A stretch of DNA of 64,000 nt from Nipponacmea schrenckii (Eukaryota; Mollusca; Gastropoda; Lottiidae), in NCBI GenBank assembly GCA_030562195.1, contig JAUJPP010000012.1, positions 20,956,001 through 21,020,000 of the forward strand. The letters run 5' to 3'. Made by a program: the position numbers and the translations under genes. Of the stretch, positions 1 to 11,263 are shown in pieces. Numbering within the stretch: the stretch's first letter is position 1; the number at the start of each line of letters is the position of its first letter. The notes beneath the pieces are model-generated. The model saw only the letters and a list, made by a program, of their open reading frames with translations, ran no database searches and was not told the origin of the DNA.

Positions 1-862
1 GATTAGACTTATTGGCAGGTAGACTAGAATTATTGGCAGGTAGACTAGAATTATTGGCAGTTAGACCAGAATTATTGGCAGGTAGAATAGAATTAACTAT
101 TGGCAGGTGGACTAGAAATAACTATTGGCAGGTAGACCAGAATTATTGGCAGGTCGACCAGGCTTATTGGCAGGTAGACTAGAATTATTGGCAGGTAGAT
201 TAGAATTATTGACAGGTCGACCAGACTTATTGGCAGGGAGACTAGAATTCTTGGCAGGTAAACTAGAAGTATTGGCAGGTAGATTTGAATTATTGGCAGG
301 TGGACTAGAATTATTGGCAGGTAGACTAGAATTATCGGCAGGTAGACTAGAATTATTGGCAGGTGGACTAGAATTATTGGCAGGTAGACTAGAATTATTG
401 GCAGGTAGATTTGAATTATTGGCAGGGAGACTAGAAGTATTGGCAGGTTGACTAGAATTATTGGCAGGTAGACTAGAATTATTGGCAGGTGGACTAGAAT
501 TATTGGCAGGTAGATTTGAATTATTGGCAGGTAGACTAGAATTATTTGCAGGAAGACTAGAATTATTGGCAGGTAAACAAGAATTATTGGCAGGTAGACT
601 AGAATTATTGGCAGGTAGATTTGAATTATTGGCAGGTAGACTAGAATTATTGGCTAGTAGATTTGAATTATTGGCAGGTGGACTAGAATTATTGGTAGGT
701 AGATTTGAATTATTGGCAGGTGGACTAGAATTATTGGCAGGTAGATTTGAATTATTGGCAGGTGGACTAGTATTATTGGCAGGTAGACTAGTAATATTGG
801 TCAATAGACTAGAATTATTGGCAGATCGACCAGGTAGGAAGACTAGAATTATTGGCAGTACA
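1..862. repeat. 21-bp minisatellite in UXS1 intron
   Basis: About 40 tandem copies of a 21-bp unit (core TTGGCAGGTAGACTAGAATT plus one base) run from the window edge to about 862. Variants are mostly single substitutions (GTAGACTAG, GTGGACTAG, GTAGATTTG). Because 21 is a multiple of three, both strands show long open frames with 7-residue repeats such as LAGRLEL; these are by-products, not genes. The array lies directly upstream of the first UXS1 exon in the window and is therefore intronic. Confidence 0.95.
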
Positions 863-907
863 GGTTTTTATGTTACTGTTTAATTTTACACTGTTCTTCT
901 ATTACAG

Positions 908-3419
908 GACTGGCCAAGAGAGTTAGAGGTAGAATGTTGTTGGCCTCAACATCAGAAGTGTATGGAGGTAAGCTTTACTTTATCTCAGGGCTGTTGATTT
1001 AATTGTATTTACCAGTCATGTCTGACTAGAGCTCTAGGCTGTTGATTTAACTGTACTTGCCAGTCAGGTCTGACTAGAGCTCCAAAATGACTGACTATAA
1101 ATTTGGTATAAGGACATTTTCTATGCAAATCAACTATAGTAATTGGTTGCAATTCAACCACCCTAATCCTTATTTATGCTGGATTATTTTGATAAATGTT
1201 AACTCTTGCCTTTTTCTTTTAAAGATCCTGAAGTGCACCCACAAGTAGAAAATTACTGGGGTCATGTAAACCCTATAGGACCCAGGGCCTGCTATGACGA
1301 GGGTAAAAGGGTAGCAGAAACAATGTGTTACGCGTACAACAAACAGGAAAAGGTTGATGTACGAGTTGCCAGAATTTTTAACACGTTTGGTCCAAGAATG
1401 CACATGAATGATGGCCGTGTAGTTAGTAATTTTATTTTACAAGCCTTACAAAATGAATCCATCACAGTAAGTAATGTTTCTTTTTCACCTTGACCTCATC
1501 AAATTGATAGTCCAATAAGATACAGAACAGTAGGATATTAAACTCTATTTCATTTCATTAGTCCAATAAGATACAGAACAGTAGGATATAAAACTCCATT
1601 TCATTTCATTAGTCCAATAAGATACAGAACAGTAGAATATAAAACTCTATTACATTTCATTAGTCCAATATGATTTAGAACAGTAGGATATAAAACTCCA
1701 TTTCATTTCATTAGTACAATAAGATACAGAACAGTAGGATATAAAACTCCATTTCATTTCATTAGTCCAATAAGATATGGAACAGTAGGATATAAAAGTC
1801 CATTTCATTTCATTAGTCCAGTAAGATATAGAACAGTAGGATATAAAACTACATTTCATTTCATTAGTCCAATAAGATATGGAACAGTAGGATATAAAAG
1901 TCCATTTCATTTCATTAGTACAATAAGATATAGAACAGTAGGATATAAAACTCTATTTCATTTCATTAGTCCAATATGATATAGAACAGTACGATATTAA
2001 ACTCTATTTCATTTCATTAGTCCAGTAAGATACAGAACAGTAGAATATAAAACTCTATTTCATTTCTTTGCCAGGTATATGGAGACGGTACCCAGACCAG
2101 ATCATTTCAGTATGTGAGTGATTTAGTAGATGGACTAATTAAACTAATGAACAGTAATTATTCCCAACCTGTTAACCTTGGCAACCCTGAAGAACATACC
2201 ATTATGGACTTTGCCAGGATTATTAAAGAATTAGTTGGTAAGAAGCTTTGGGTCAAGGGAAGTGGTTCCATGGACATTGGACACATAAGTTAACCCTTTT
2301 AAACAATATCAGTATATTACCTAATATATACCCTAGCGACAGGAAAGTGGTGTCAAATAATATTAACGTCATACATATCATCATTTTGCCAGTGTTCAAA
2401 GGGTTAAGGTTATATGATATTTCATTTACACTCAGTGTTCAAAGGGTTAAGGGTATATGATATTTCATTTACACTCAGTGTTCAAAGGGTTAAGAGTATA
2501 TGATATTTCATTTACACTCAGTGTTCAAAGGGTTAAGGTTACATGATGTGACATTTACACTCAGTTTTCAAAGGGTTAAGGGTCCATGATGTGACATTTA
2601 CACTCAGTGTTCAAAGGGTTAAGGTTACATGATGTGACATTTACACTCAGGGTTCAAAGGGTTAAGGTTACATGATGTGACATTTACACTCAGGGTTCAA
2701 AGGGTTAAGGGTATATATTTTCATTTACACTCAGTGTTCAAAGGGTTAAGGGTATATCATTATCCATGTATCTTTACTAGATTATCCATATGAAACTTAA
2801 ATATGAGGTGGTTAAATATATTTTTATCAATGTAGGTGGCAGCAGTAGAGTAGAAAAGAAAAAAGCGATGGAAGATGATCCCAGACGACGTCGTCCAGAT
2901 ATTACACGAGCGAAAAAATATTTAAATTGGGAGCCAAAGGTAAGGTTTATCTAAAACAATATCCACAAGTTACCAATTATCCTTGTTTTACATAAGGTTT
3001 TTACGATAAGTGACTTAAAGTACTTAGTTTTAGTGATTGAAAATTGGAATGGAGCAAATTGATGATAGCAATGTCTCTGATACACATAGAAAATCTCTTT
3101 ATAATCCTTTGATGCTTAGCTCTTCCATTGCAAGTGGATTGAGATATAAAATTTATAAATTATTTAGAACTTTTTAAAGTTTTATGGAAATTTTAGAAAA
3201 CCTCTTTATAATCCTCTATTTTAGTTTGATGCTGAGCTCTTCCACTGCAAGTGGATTGAGATATAAAATTTAAAAATTCTTTAGAAGTGAATTTTTTTTT
3301 TTCAGGTTTCCCTTATGTTGGGAATCAACCGAACTATCAGCTATTTTAAAAAAGAATTGAGTCGGTCCCATCATAGTCAACGTAATTTTCACGCTCCTGA
3401 TCTGGGTCTTGATTATTAG
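908..3419 (+). CDS. UXS1: UDP-glucuronic acid decarboxylase 1, C-terminal five exons (partial)
   Basis: UXS1 converts UDP-glucuronate to UDP-xylose with bound NAD+. It is a Golgi/ER-lumen short-chain dehydrogenase/reductase that supplies xylose for proteoglycan linkers. Exons are 908-967, 1225-1466, 2075-2237, 2836-2939 and 3306-3419 (stop TAG 3417-3419), all with AG/GT borders and matching phases; about 227 residues. The protein reads [20 protein letters not shown], then [75 protein letters not shown] and [20 protein letters not shown], which is almost collinear with vertebrate UXS1. The catalytic YxxxK is in CYDEGKR (exon 2), with the STSE serine region just before it. The NAD-binding GxxGxxG and the membrane anchor lie upstream of the window. 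The C-terminal tail ([19 protein letters not shown]) differs from the vertebrate tail. Introns are filled with minisatellites. Confidence 0.96.
1508..2065 (+). repeat. 51-bp tandem array ending at a UXS1 splice acceptor
   Basis: About 11 copies of a 51-bp unit (CCAATAAGATACAGAACAGT, AGGATATAAAACTCCATTTC, ATTTCATTAG). The array stops exactly at the 3' splice site of the UXS1 exon at 2075. The final copy supplies the TTTCATTTC pyrimidine stretch, followed by TTTGCCAG. The AGGATATAAAACTCCATTTC part matches the tail of the SINE family found elsewhere in the window, so the array looks like an expanded SINE 3' end. Confidence 0.93.
2385..2757. repeat. 43-bp minisatellite in UXS1 intron
   Basis: About 9 copies of a 43-bp unit containing GTTCAAAGGGTTAAGGTTAC and ATGATGTGACATTTACACTC, in the intron between exons 2075-2237 and 2836-2939. 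Confidence 0.92.
3110..3275. repeat. Short direct duplication in last UXS1 intron
   Basis: Two copies of a segment with TGATGCTTAGCTCTTCCATT or TGATGCTGAGCTCTTCCACT, followed by GCAAGTGGATTGAGATATAA, near 3110-3165 and 3220-3275. Just upstream (3005-3105) is a diverged copy of a dispersed element also seen near 36040, 51210 and 63370. Confidence 0.7.
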
Positions 3420-3596
3420 ACACGACACACAGACAACAGGGTTGTTGATTTGGGAGTTTTCATTCAGACATTTTGATTTGAAAATTCAGACATGACTGGT
3501 AATTGAATTATTAGAAAGGGATCTAGTCAGACATGTTCGGTAAAAACAACCAAATCAACAATCCTTGCTAAAATCTTGCATATCATTCCATTTGTA

Positions 3597-3602
3597 AATA
3601 AA
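3597..3602 (+). other. Candidate UXS1 polyadenylation signal
   Basis: AATAAA lies 178 nt after the UXS1 stop codon, in an AT-rich stretch followed by a T-rich segment. Position and sequence fit a cleavage signal for UXS1; not proven. Confidence 0.55.
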
Positions 3603-3909
3603 ACATTTTTCTGGGCGAGGGATTCCTGTGGGGTCTTTGGACTTTTAAAATTAAAAATTTGATAAATTTGGTTGAAATTGTATGCTTTTTGCATTATTTA
3701 CATTTGTTCTAGTAATAGTGGGGTCTGTGGCAATTACACAAAATTTGGGGATTTCTGCAGTTCTTGATTGGTCCAAGTCAATCTAGTTTTGGGTTCACAA
3801 CTAAATATTTACTAATCATTTTTATACTATTGTGCACTTAAACAATGTCAAACTGATACGAAAACTTATACCTTGAATACCCTTTCTGATATCTCTATAA
3901 TGTCAAGCT

Positions 3910-4270
3910 GTTATAAACTTTATCTTATACCTTTGTTTGACATTGTGAAGATTCAAGAAAGGTGGCTATTGCAGTCAAGGTATAATTATGAAGTTTATAA
4001 TAGCTTGACATTGTTAAGATGTGATACAAAAATAGTGACTATTGCAGTCAAGGTATAAGATACAGTTCGCTTGATATTGTGAAGATACAAGAAAGTGTTT
4101 ATTGCAGTCAAAGTATTAGACGCAGTTCGTAATAGCATGACATTGTGAATATATGACTATTGCAGTCAAGGTATAAGATACAGTTCGGTTGATATTGTGA
4201 ATATACAAGAAAGTGCCTATTGCAGTCAAAGTATTAGACGCAGTTGGTAATAGCCTGACATTGTGAATAT
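3910..4270. repeat. Degenerate tandem repeat with TGCAGTCAAGGTATAAGA core
   Basis: Four to five diverged units carry GACATTGTGAAGAT, ACAAGAAAGGTGGCTATTGC and AGTCAAGGTATAAGA. They lie in the 3' flank of UXS1. The same unit, in the same orientation, forms another array at about 30190-30490 inside PRRC2. Confidence 0.85.
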
Positions 4271-4885
4271 GTTCTTCATAGTTCATACTGCCAGTTGATT
4301 TGTCTTATATATTTGTCTTGTGTCTCTTAACTCTTTATAATTTATGTTTGTATTATTTATAACGCTTTTTATCAATTTGTTATTTTATGAATGTGTTACT
4401 ATGTATGGTTCTAACACACAAACATAGTCCACACCTGCCTAGAATTAGAATTAGAATTATTGAAATATCAAAAAGTGTTAGATGAAGCTGCTGTCCTGGC
4501 GAAATTCCCTCATTGCACACTGCATGGTATTTGCCTGTCTTTATTAGCCCATTACTTCAGGAGAATTCCAGTCATTTCATTCCAAATTTTACATGCGATT
4601 TGAAGACTAAGTAGAAATATTGTAGTCTTTTCAAGAAGTTAATTTCTGAAGTTGATTTACAGATTGCAAAAGGCGGTGTGTGTTATTTCTATAGAACCAT
4701 ACATAGTTTTGAAGGTAATGTGTGAATGTGTGTTTTTATTCAATTATTTTATTAGCTGCAAGACTAATAATAAATTTTTTGCCATCAAGTTTTCTATTGT
4801 GCCTTGATTTTTATATTTATTTTGTGTTTGTTAATCATATTTAAGTTTCTTCTGTATCGTTCAAATATTAATATTAAACTTCTAA

Positions 4886-5212
4886 ACAAAATACAAATTG
4901 AACTGTGTAACATTTAAATGAAATACAATTTGAATTATGTAACATTTAAATGAAATACAATTTGAATTATGTATTATTTAAATGAAATACAATTTGAATT
5001 ATGTATTATTTAAATGAAATACAATTTGAATTATGTATTATTTAAATGAAATACAATTTGAACTGTGTAACATTTAAATGAAATACAATTTGAATTATGT
5101 ATTATTTAAATAAAATACAATTTCGATTATTTAAATGAAATACAATTTTAATAATGTATTTTTTAAATGAAATACAATTTGAATTATGTATTATTTAAAT
5201 GAAATACAATTC
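4886..5212. repeat. 32-bp AT-rich tandem array between UXS1 and PSMD5
   Basis: About 9-10 copies of a 32-bp unit (ATTTAAATGAAATACAATTT plus GAATTATGTATT). A single diverged unit (AAATGAAACACAATTTGAAT) occurs near 13555 in a Raw-like intron. No coding potential was seen in the rest of 4270-5800. Confidence 0.9.
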
Positions 5213-5630
5213 AAAAGCCAATTAAAATCTAATCAATCATTATTGTGATGGAGTTATCTTTCCTGCATATCAACCATTGTTGTTTTCGGATTGGCAAATA
5301 AATTGAGGCAACTTTTTGGACAAAAATGACCTCATTGTACCCTTTTATAGGTAATTTTTGGGTTTAGTTGTTCTAAACAGTTTTATGTTAAAAGGGTCTT
5401 AGCAAGTGATCAAAAATATATAAAAGAAATTTTAAATTTAACAATAGCTTTTTTTTTCAAGAACAGACAACTTACAATTTTTAAAAAATCAACACATGTA
5501 AAACACAGGACCAAATATGCCAAAAGTACAATAACCTGAACAATTACCATGAAAGAAAAATATATATTTGCAAGATTTGTTGACACAAATTCCAGGAAAC
5601 AAAATACCATCTGCATATAGAACAGTATGT

Positions 5631-5636
5631 TTTAAT
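5631..5636 (-). other. Candidate PSMD5 polyadenylation signal (ATTAAA)
   Basis: TTTAAT on the + strand reads ATTAAA on the PSMD5 strand, about 175 nt past the PSMD5 stop. This is the common alternative hexamer; no AATAAA was seen closer. Tentative. Confidence 0.35.
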
Positions 5637-5809
5637 AGTTTGACATTCATTCAATCAAATAGCTTGTAACTGATTCCAGTTGGTGAATAAACAAAACTGA
5701 TTGGTTTTTGAAGTTGAACCATTAGATAGTAAGAAAGTCACTAATTAGGAAAAAACAATTTAAAGCTAATCTTTAACAATTTTGTGACAAAGCAAAAAAA
5801 GAAATTGGA

Positions 5810-8800
5810 TCAACTTTCCTCTTCCAAAGCAACTTCTGCTTGAGCTCGAACATAATATGCTCCTTGGTTACAATATTCTGCAACTTTGACGTAAAAGCGA
5901 TCTCCAAAAATCTCTGAGACTGTTGGAGATTCAAATATGGCTTTGATAACTTGGTATTTCGAGTCGCGGCCCTGTTTTGTAGTTTCCGTGGATCGGTTCA
6001 AAAGGAATTCCGTAAACCCAGGAGTATTGTTCATAATTTTTTGAGCCCACGGTAAAATGGCAAGAGCTTTTAGTGTGTTGTATGCTGTGCACCTTATATC
6101 TAGGAAAGGTCGTTGGCATAGCAACCAGAGACATTGGAATGGTTCTGGCATTAACTGGCTGAACCAGGATTCTGTTAAACTTAGCAATTCCTCGGTTTGG
6201 TCTGACACCTGATAGGAAAGAAAAAGAGAACATCATGGGAAAATCTAGACCAATCAACAAAGAGCGTCAGGTGACCTTGACCTTAGTTAGCTAAGCAAGT
6301 GAACCACTTGCCTGTTAAAACGGTTCAATCCCATCATAGACCTGATACTTTTTTTTTTCAACAAACTCACAGAATTTCACAGAAACACATCTGAGAAGAT
6401 GACATGGCAAAGTCATCCTGTTTGAATAAAACAAGGCCTCTGAGCTAGTTACCAGAATCTAGACACAAGGATATTAGGAGACATTGTGAAGGCATGACCT
6501 CGCTGAACTACTTTTCTATACTAGAAATATGACATTAACATTATTCGACTGATTTAGTCTGACGTTGTAATTTAATGGACTCGCAATTATGTTCGGTTCT
6601 GTTATTTCTATGACGTAATAACAGCACAATAGTTTCAGATCAGATAAGTTGGCTTAGCAAATTCACACCAATTTCCTGCTCAATTCAAAATGGAATTGAT
6701 CTCTGCAAAGGAGCCCAAAATTTTTAAAAATAAATTTCAAAAAGTGCCATACCTTGAGTGTCATTAGATTAGATAAAGAATCTAAACCTCGTAGTTGTTC
6801 TTCAGTTTTGATACTTTTTATTAGATTACCCAGACTTTTCATTCCTCGAGTCATTTGTTGACCTGTAATATAGTAATAACTAATAATTTAAAGGTAAACT
6901 CATGTCATTCAGCTGCCGTCCGTCATCAACCTCAAGCAGAAACGCTCATATAAGAAATGAATTATCCTTTAGGTAACCTTTTCAAAAGACCCCTTTTTCG
7001 CTAAAGAGTAGCGTTAGCAACTGTTTTAAGTTGCAGTGTTTGAGTGGTTCTAGAGAGTAGACTATTAGCAGCTGTTTTTAGACCATAAGCAGCTGTTTTT
7101 AAGTTGCAGTTTTTGAGTGGTTTTAAGTTATAGAATATTAGCAGCTGTTTTCAGTTGCAGTTTTTAAGTGGTTAGTTGGACTAAGTCCAAGGATGGCTCT
7201 CCACCTGAGTCAATTACTACACAAAGAACCATATCTTGCATCATCTCCGTCTGCTTGTAAAGAGAGCTCAAAAATCTTACCAAGTTTTTCCAGTGTTAAT
7301 TTTCCCTCCACAGTACTTCCCAGAAACCCAATGGTATCTATGGCGACATATTTCTGACTGATGTCCGAAGAGTCAAGGTTATTGAAGACTATATGTATAA
7401 AGGCTGGGAATTTCATACACACTTCTTTTGGATGAACTCGACACATTCCACCAAAAAACTTGACTAAACCTGCAACATTTTGAAAATGATGGTTTACTAC
7501 AGAACCATTACACTAAAGGGAAACAACTCAATTAAAGGGAAACAATTCAATTAAGGGGAAACAATTCAATAAAGGGGAAACAGCTCACTTAATTTAAGGA
7601 AAAAACTCACTAAACTAACGGGAAAAAACTCACTAAACCACTCACTTAAGGGGAAACAACTCACTAAATTAAAGGGAAACCACTCACCAGGTAAAAGTAA
7701 CCCAGCCATTGGGTCTGATTCTGTGGATCTCATCATCTCTTCCAACTTGGCTAAGACACTGGATTGATCGAGGTACTGCAGACCATGCTCAACTTGACTT
7801 AGATCTGACAGCATTTCAATGGCATTGAGTTGCAGTAAGATGTCCTGTTTGAAGATTTCGTTTGTAAGTTTCTGCAGGAGACCACTCTCAACTGACATTC
7901 GTAAACCCTCTTCTGATAATCGGCTCAAATCTACCACTATCTTAAAAATTTCAAAAGATGGCCTTGCGAAGCAAGGTGACATACGCCCACCAGCAGCTTT
8001 AATATTAAGGACAAGGCATTGTTTGTTGTCCATTCTAGACCCACAAAATAAAAATCAAAAGAATCCATAAAGAATTGTCGCCTGTAGAGTGAGCACGAGT
8101 TGCACCCTATAGCTAATGGAGTGAAAACCACTAAATCAGATGCGATATTTAGGTGAGAAATTACCCATTCATCAGGAAAATCGATAGGGATCATCTTCAT
8201 AATGACATTGACCCAAAAAATCAAAATCAAAAGAATCCATAAAGAATTGTAGCCTGTAGAGTGAGCACGAGTTACTCCCTATAGCTAATGGAGTGAAAAC
8301 CACTAAGTCAGATGCAATATTTGGGTGAAAAATTATCCGATCATCAGGAAAATCGATAGGGATCATCTTCATAATGACACTGACCCACAAAATAAAAATC
8401 AAAAGAACCTATAAAGAATTGTAGCCTGTAGAGTGAGCACGAGTTGCACCCTATAGCTAATGGAGTGAAAACCACTAAGTCAGATGCAATATTTCGGTGA
8501 AAAATTATCCGATCATCATTACACATACAGGTTATGTTTCATTACACATGCAGGTAATGTTTCATTACACATACAGGTAATGTTTCATTACACATACAGG
8601 TAACGTTTCATTACAAAAGCAATTTTAAAACAGGTAATGTTTCATTACACATACAGGTAATGTTTCATTACACATACAGGTAACGTTTCATTACACATAC
8701 AGGTAACGTAACGCATACAGGTAATGTTTCATTACACATGCAGGTAACGTAACGCATACAGGTAATGTTTCATTACATATACAGGTAATGTTTCATTACA

Positions 8801-11263
8801 CATACAGGTATGGTTTTATTACATACAGGTAACGTTTCATTACACAACCAAAACAGGTTACATTTCATTACACATGCAGGTAACGATTCATTACACATAC
8901 AGGTAACATTCTCTTTGTATCGAAATGTGCATTTATCATGTTAATGATAATGAATGAATTGTATATTTCTGTTACCTGATATACTCTAAACCTTACTGTA
9001 TCATCTTTACTCATAACTTCTGTTAATTTACTATTATTATAAATACTGTTCATACCATTGCTACTTTTACCTTTAACAAATATGAAGATATATGAATGTT
9101 AGACAGGACCATGTCCTTGTATATTAGACCTAATTCTGACCCATGTAAAATAAAGAGTCTATGTTTGTATCTATGGGCTGAATGTTAGACAGGACATATC
9201 CTTGTATATTAGACCTAATTCTGACCCATGTAAAATAAAGAGTCTATGTTTGTATCTATGGGCTGAATGTTAGACAGGACATATCCTTGTATATTGGACC
9301 TAATTCTGACCCATGTAGAATAAAGAGTCTATGTTTGCCTCCATGGGCTGAATGTTAGACAGGACCATATCCTTGTGTATTGGACTTATTTCTGACCCAT
9401 GAAAAATAAAGAGTCTATGTTTGTCTCCAATGGCCATGTCCTTGTATATTGGACTTGTATATAAAGAGGTTATTTATCTATAACTTTATATAATAACTTA
9501 CCAATAGTAACAAGTATATCACTAGCTAGTTTAGCAACAGAGAGAGATTTATTTGGTAACTTTGAGATAATTTTAGAGATGATATCTGGCCATCTTAAAA
9601 TCTTGTTGACATCGTCTACTGCTATCCTTAACAACTACAAAATACATAGAAAATCATACTGCTATCCTTAACAACCAAAGATACATAGAAAATTATACTG
9701 CTATCCTTAACAACTACAAAATACATAGAAAATCATAAAGCTATCCTTAACAACTACAAAATACATAGAAAATTATACTGCTATCCTTAACAACTACAAA
9801 ATACATAGAAAATTATACTGCTATCCTTAACAACCAAAGATACATAGAAAATTATACTGCTATCCTTAACAACTACAAAATACATAGGAAAATCATACAT
9901 AGCTATCCTTAACAACCAAAGATACATAGAAAATTATACTGCTATCCTTAACAACTACAAAATACATAGAAAATTATACTGCTATCCTTAACAACTACAA
10001 AATACATAGAAAATTATACTGCTATCCTTAACAACTACAAAATACATAGAAAATTATACTGCTATCCTTAACAACTACAAAATACATAGACAATTATACT
10101 GCTATCCTTAACAACTACAAAATACATAGAAATTATACTGCTATCCTTAACAACTACAAAATACATAGAAAATTATACTGCTATCCTTAACAACTACAAA
10201 ATACATAGAAAATTATACTGCTATCCTTAACAACTACAAAATACATAGAAAATTAAACTGCTATCCTTAACTACTACAAAATACATAGACAATTATATTG
10301 CTATCCTTAACAACCAAAGATACATAGAAAATTATACTGCTATCCTTAACAACTACAAAATACATAGACAATTATACTGCTATCCTTAACAACTACAAAA
10401 TACATAGGAAATTATACTGCTGTCCTTAACAACTACAAAATACATAGGAAATTATGCATCACAGCATGGTCCTTTGTCTAAAAAAAACATTACACATCAA
10501 ACATTACTATCTGGAAATAACAAATCAAACATTTGACTAATATGTGAAATAAGAATATGTGTAGCCCATAATTACTTTAATCAAAGCAAAACCTGAAATC
10601 ACATTTTAATTCTGAAAAGGGTTACTGCTGAAATTGGGCTTAATTGGCTGGTACTATTTTACCCCATTGACCACTCCACTGGCACCATAATAACAATATA
10701 TAGCCAAGAGATACCTTTTTTTAATTCCACAACATAAAGTTCAAGGTATGAAGGGATCAAAGTGTTAAACTCTACCTCAGTTAAACACAAACAATTTACA
10801 TCAGGTGATGGATGTTCTAATCCATTTTCTATTTCTTGTTTGAAATTATCACATATCTGGGATGGCAGTAACCCAGACAGTAACCTTTCTAAAGTTTCAC
10901 AAACTAACTTCTGTTGATCTCTGAAAAGAAAAATACATATTAAAAAGAAAGAAGGGAACAACTATATGTTACAAGGATAACAACTTTTCACAAGTCCGCT
11001 GTGACAGGGATCCTTTCTACAAACTGGTCCTTGGTCAAACCTCCTGGCATTGATCTTTTATATTTATTAACAACTTACGCTTTGTCCGTATTCAAATAAT
11101 TGAATAATGGAGAAAAATTAGAAACGGGTACTCTAGCATTGGCTTCCCTTAAAGTTGAAGGATGTATGGTGTACAACACAGCTTTCAATTCCTCCAAATC
11201 ATTCAGAGGATCAGACGATATGTTCAGCCTCTCCAAAATTTCACAAATTTGTCCAGATGACAT
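5810..11263 (-). CDS. PSMD5: 26S proteasome non-ATPase regulatory subunit 5 (S5b assembly chaperone)
   Basis: PSMD5 is an all-helical HEAT/armadillo-type chaperone that binds the base ATPase PSMC2 (Rpt1) during assembly of the 19S regulatory particle. Coding exons in transcription order are 11263-11079, 10920-10776, 9634-9502, 9070-8976, 7940-7688, 7469 to about 7230, 6862-6753 and 6208-5810 (stop TGA). With the 7230 boundary the total is 1560 nt, or 519 aa; human is 504 aa. Matching stretches include CETLERLLSG, LLRIAVDDVNKIL, SVAKLASDI, KDDTVRFRVYQIVVDLS, LNAIEMLSDLSQVEHGLQYL, ESDPMAGLLLPGLVKFFG, VAIDTIGFLGSTVEGK, SLTESWFSQL, LPWAQKIMNNTPGFTEFL and VSEIFGDRFYVKVAEY. The end of exon 6 is uncertain: GTTCTT after 7230 and GTAGTA after 7221 both keep phase. 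The start is the only ATG fitting the family N-terminus. Introns hold at least five different tandem arrays. Confidence 0.95.
7510..7690 (-). repeat. Short tandem array abutting the PSMD5 exon 5 donor
   Basis: About 7-8 degenerate units of roughly 23 bp (AAAGGGGAAACAACTCACTA on the + strand). On the gene strand the units contain GTGAGT or GTGAGC five or more times. The last unit contains the real exon 5 donor (CCTG, then GTGAGT at 7687). Confidence 0.8.
8035..8515. repeat. 174-bp unit in three tandem copies, PSMD5 intron 4
   Basis: Three head-to-tail copies begin near 8035, 8209 and 8383. Each has AAATCAAAAGAATCCATAAA, GAATTGTAGCCTGTAGAGTG, AGCACGAGTTGCACCCTATA and GCTAATGGAGTGAAAACCAC. The third copy breaks off at about 8515, where the 23-bp array begins. 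174 is divisible by three, which explains long open frames on the - strand; no protein family was recognised in them. Confidence 0.93.
8517..8910. repeat. 23-bp minisatellite in PSMD5 intron 4
   Basis: About 16-17 copies of a 23-bp unit (ATGTTTCATTACACATACAG plus GTA), some shortened to CGTAACGCATACAG. The array lies between the 174-bp triplication and PSMD5 exon 4. Confidence 0.92.
9080..9455. repeat. About 85-bp tandem repeat, PSMD5 intron 3
   Basis: Four copies of a unit with GAATGTTAGACAGGACATAT, CCTTGTATATTAGACCTAAT, TCTGACCCATGTAAAATAAA and GAGTCTATGTTTGTATCTAT. A second array of the same family lies at 51355-51715 in the opposite orientation, in PRRC2 intron 1. Confidence 0.93.
9610..10455 (-). 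repeat. 40-bp array made of copies of the PSMD5 exon 3 splice acceptor
   Basis: Twenty-one units of about 40 bp, including the genuine site. On the gene strand each unit has ATTTTCTATGTATTTTGTAG followed by TTGTTAAGGATAGCAGT. The real exon 3 begins at 9634 with the same 17 bases. So each unit carries a pyrimidine-rich stretch, an AG and the first 17 nt of the exon. Four units (near 9671, 9831, 9912 and 10311) read CTTTGG instead of TTTGTAG and have lost the AG; the others keep it. The array occupies most of intron 2. Confidence 0.95.

Noticed and set aside
112..883. Long ORFs on both strands over the 21-bp array
   Set aside because: Unit length is a multiple of three, so any stop-free unit gives long frames. 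Low-complexity heptads, no start context, and location inside a UXS1 intron.
2385..2757. Telomere-like GGGTTAAGG repeats
   Set aside because: The GGGTTAAGG string is only part of a 43-bp unit; not a TTAGGG array.
8172..8526. ORFs of 60-97 aa on the - strand with shared text (VVFTPLAIG)
   Set aside because: Three tandem 174-bp copies, divisible by three, in a PSMD5 intron; no homology recognised.
9502..9626. PSMD5 exon 3 starting at TTAAG / GATAGC (9626)
   Set aside because: Needs a different phase and loses LLR of LLRIAVDDVNKIL, which aligns with vertebrate PSMD5. The TTTGTAG site at 9635-9636 fits.
10715..10775. Extension of PSMD5 exon 2 to a GTATCT donor after 10715
   Set aside because: It breaks phase with exon 3. 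Ending at 10776 (GAG, then GTAGAG) restores phase and the family sequence across the junction.
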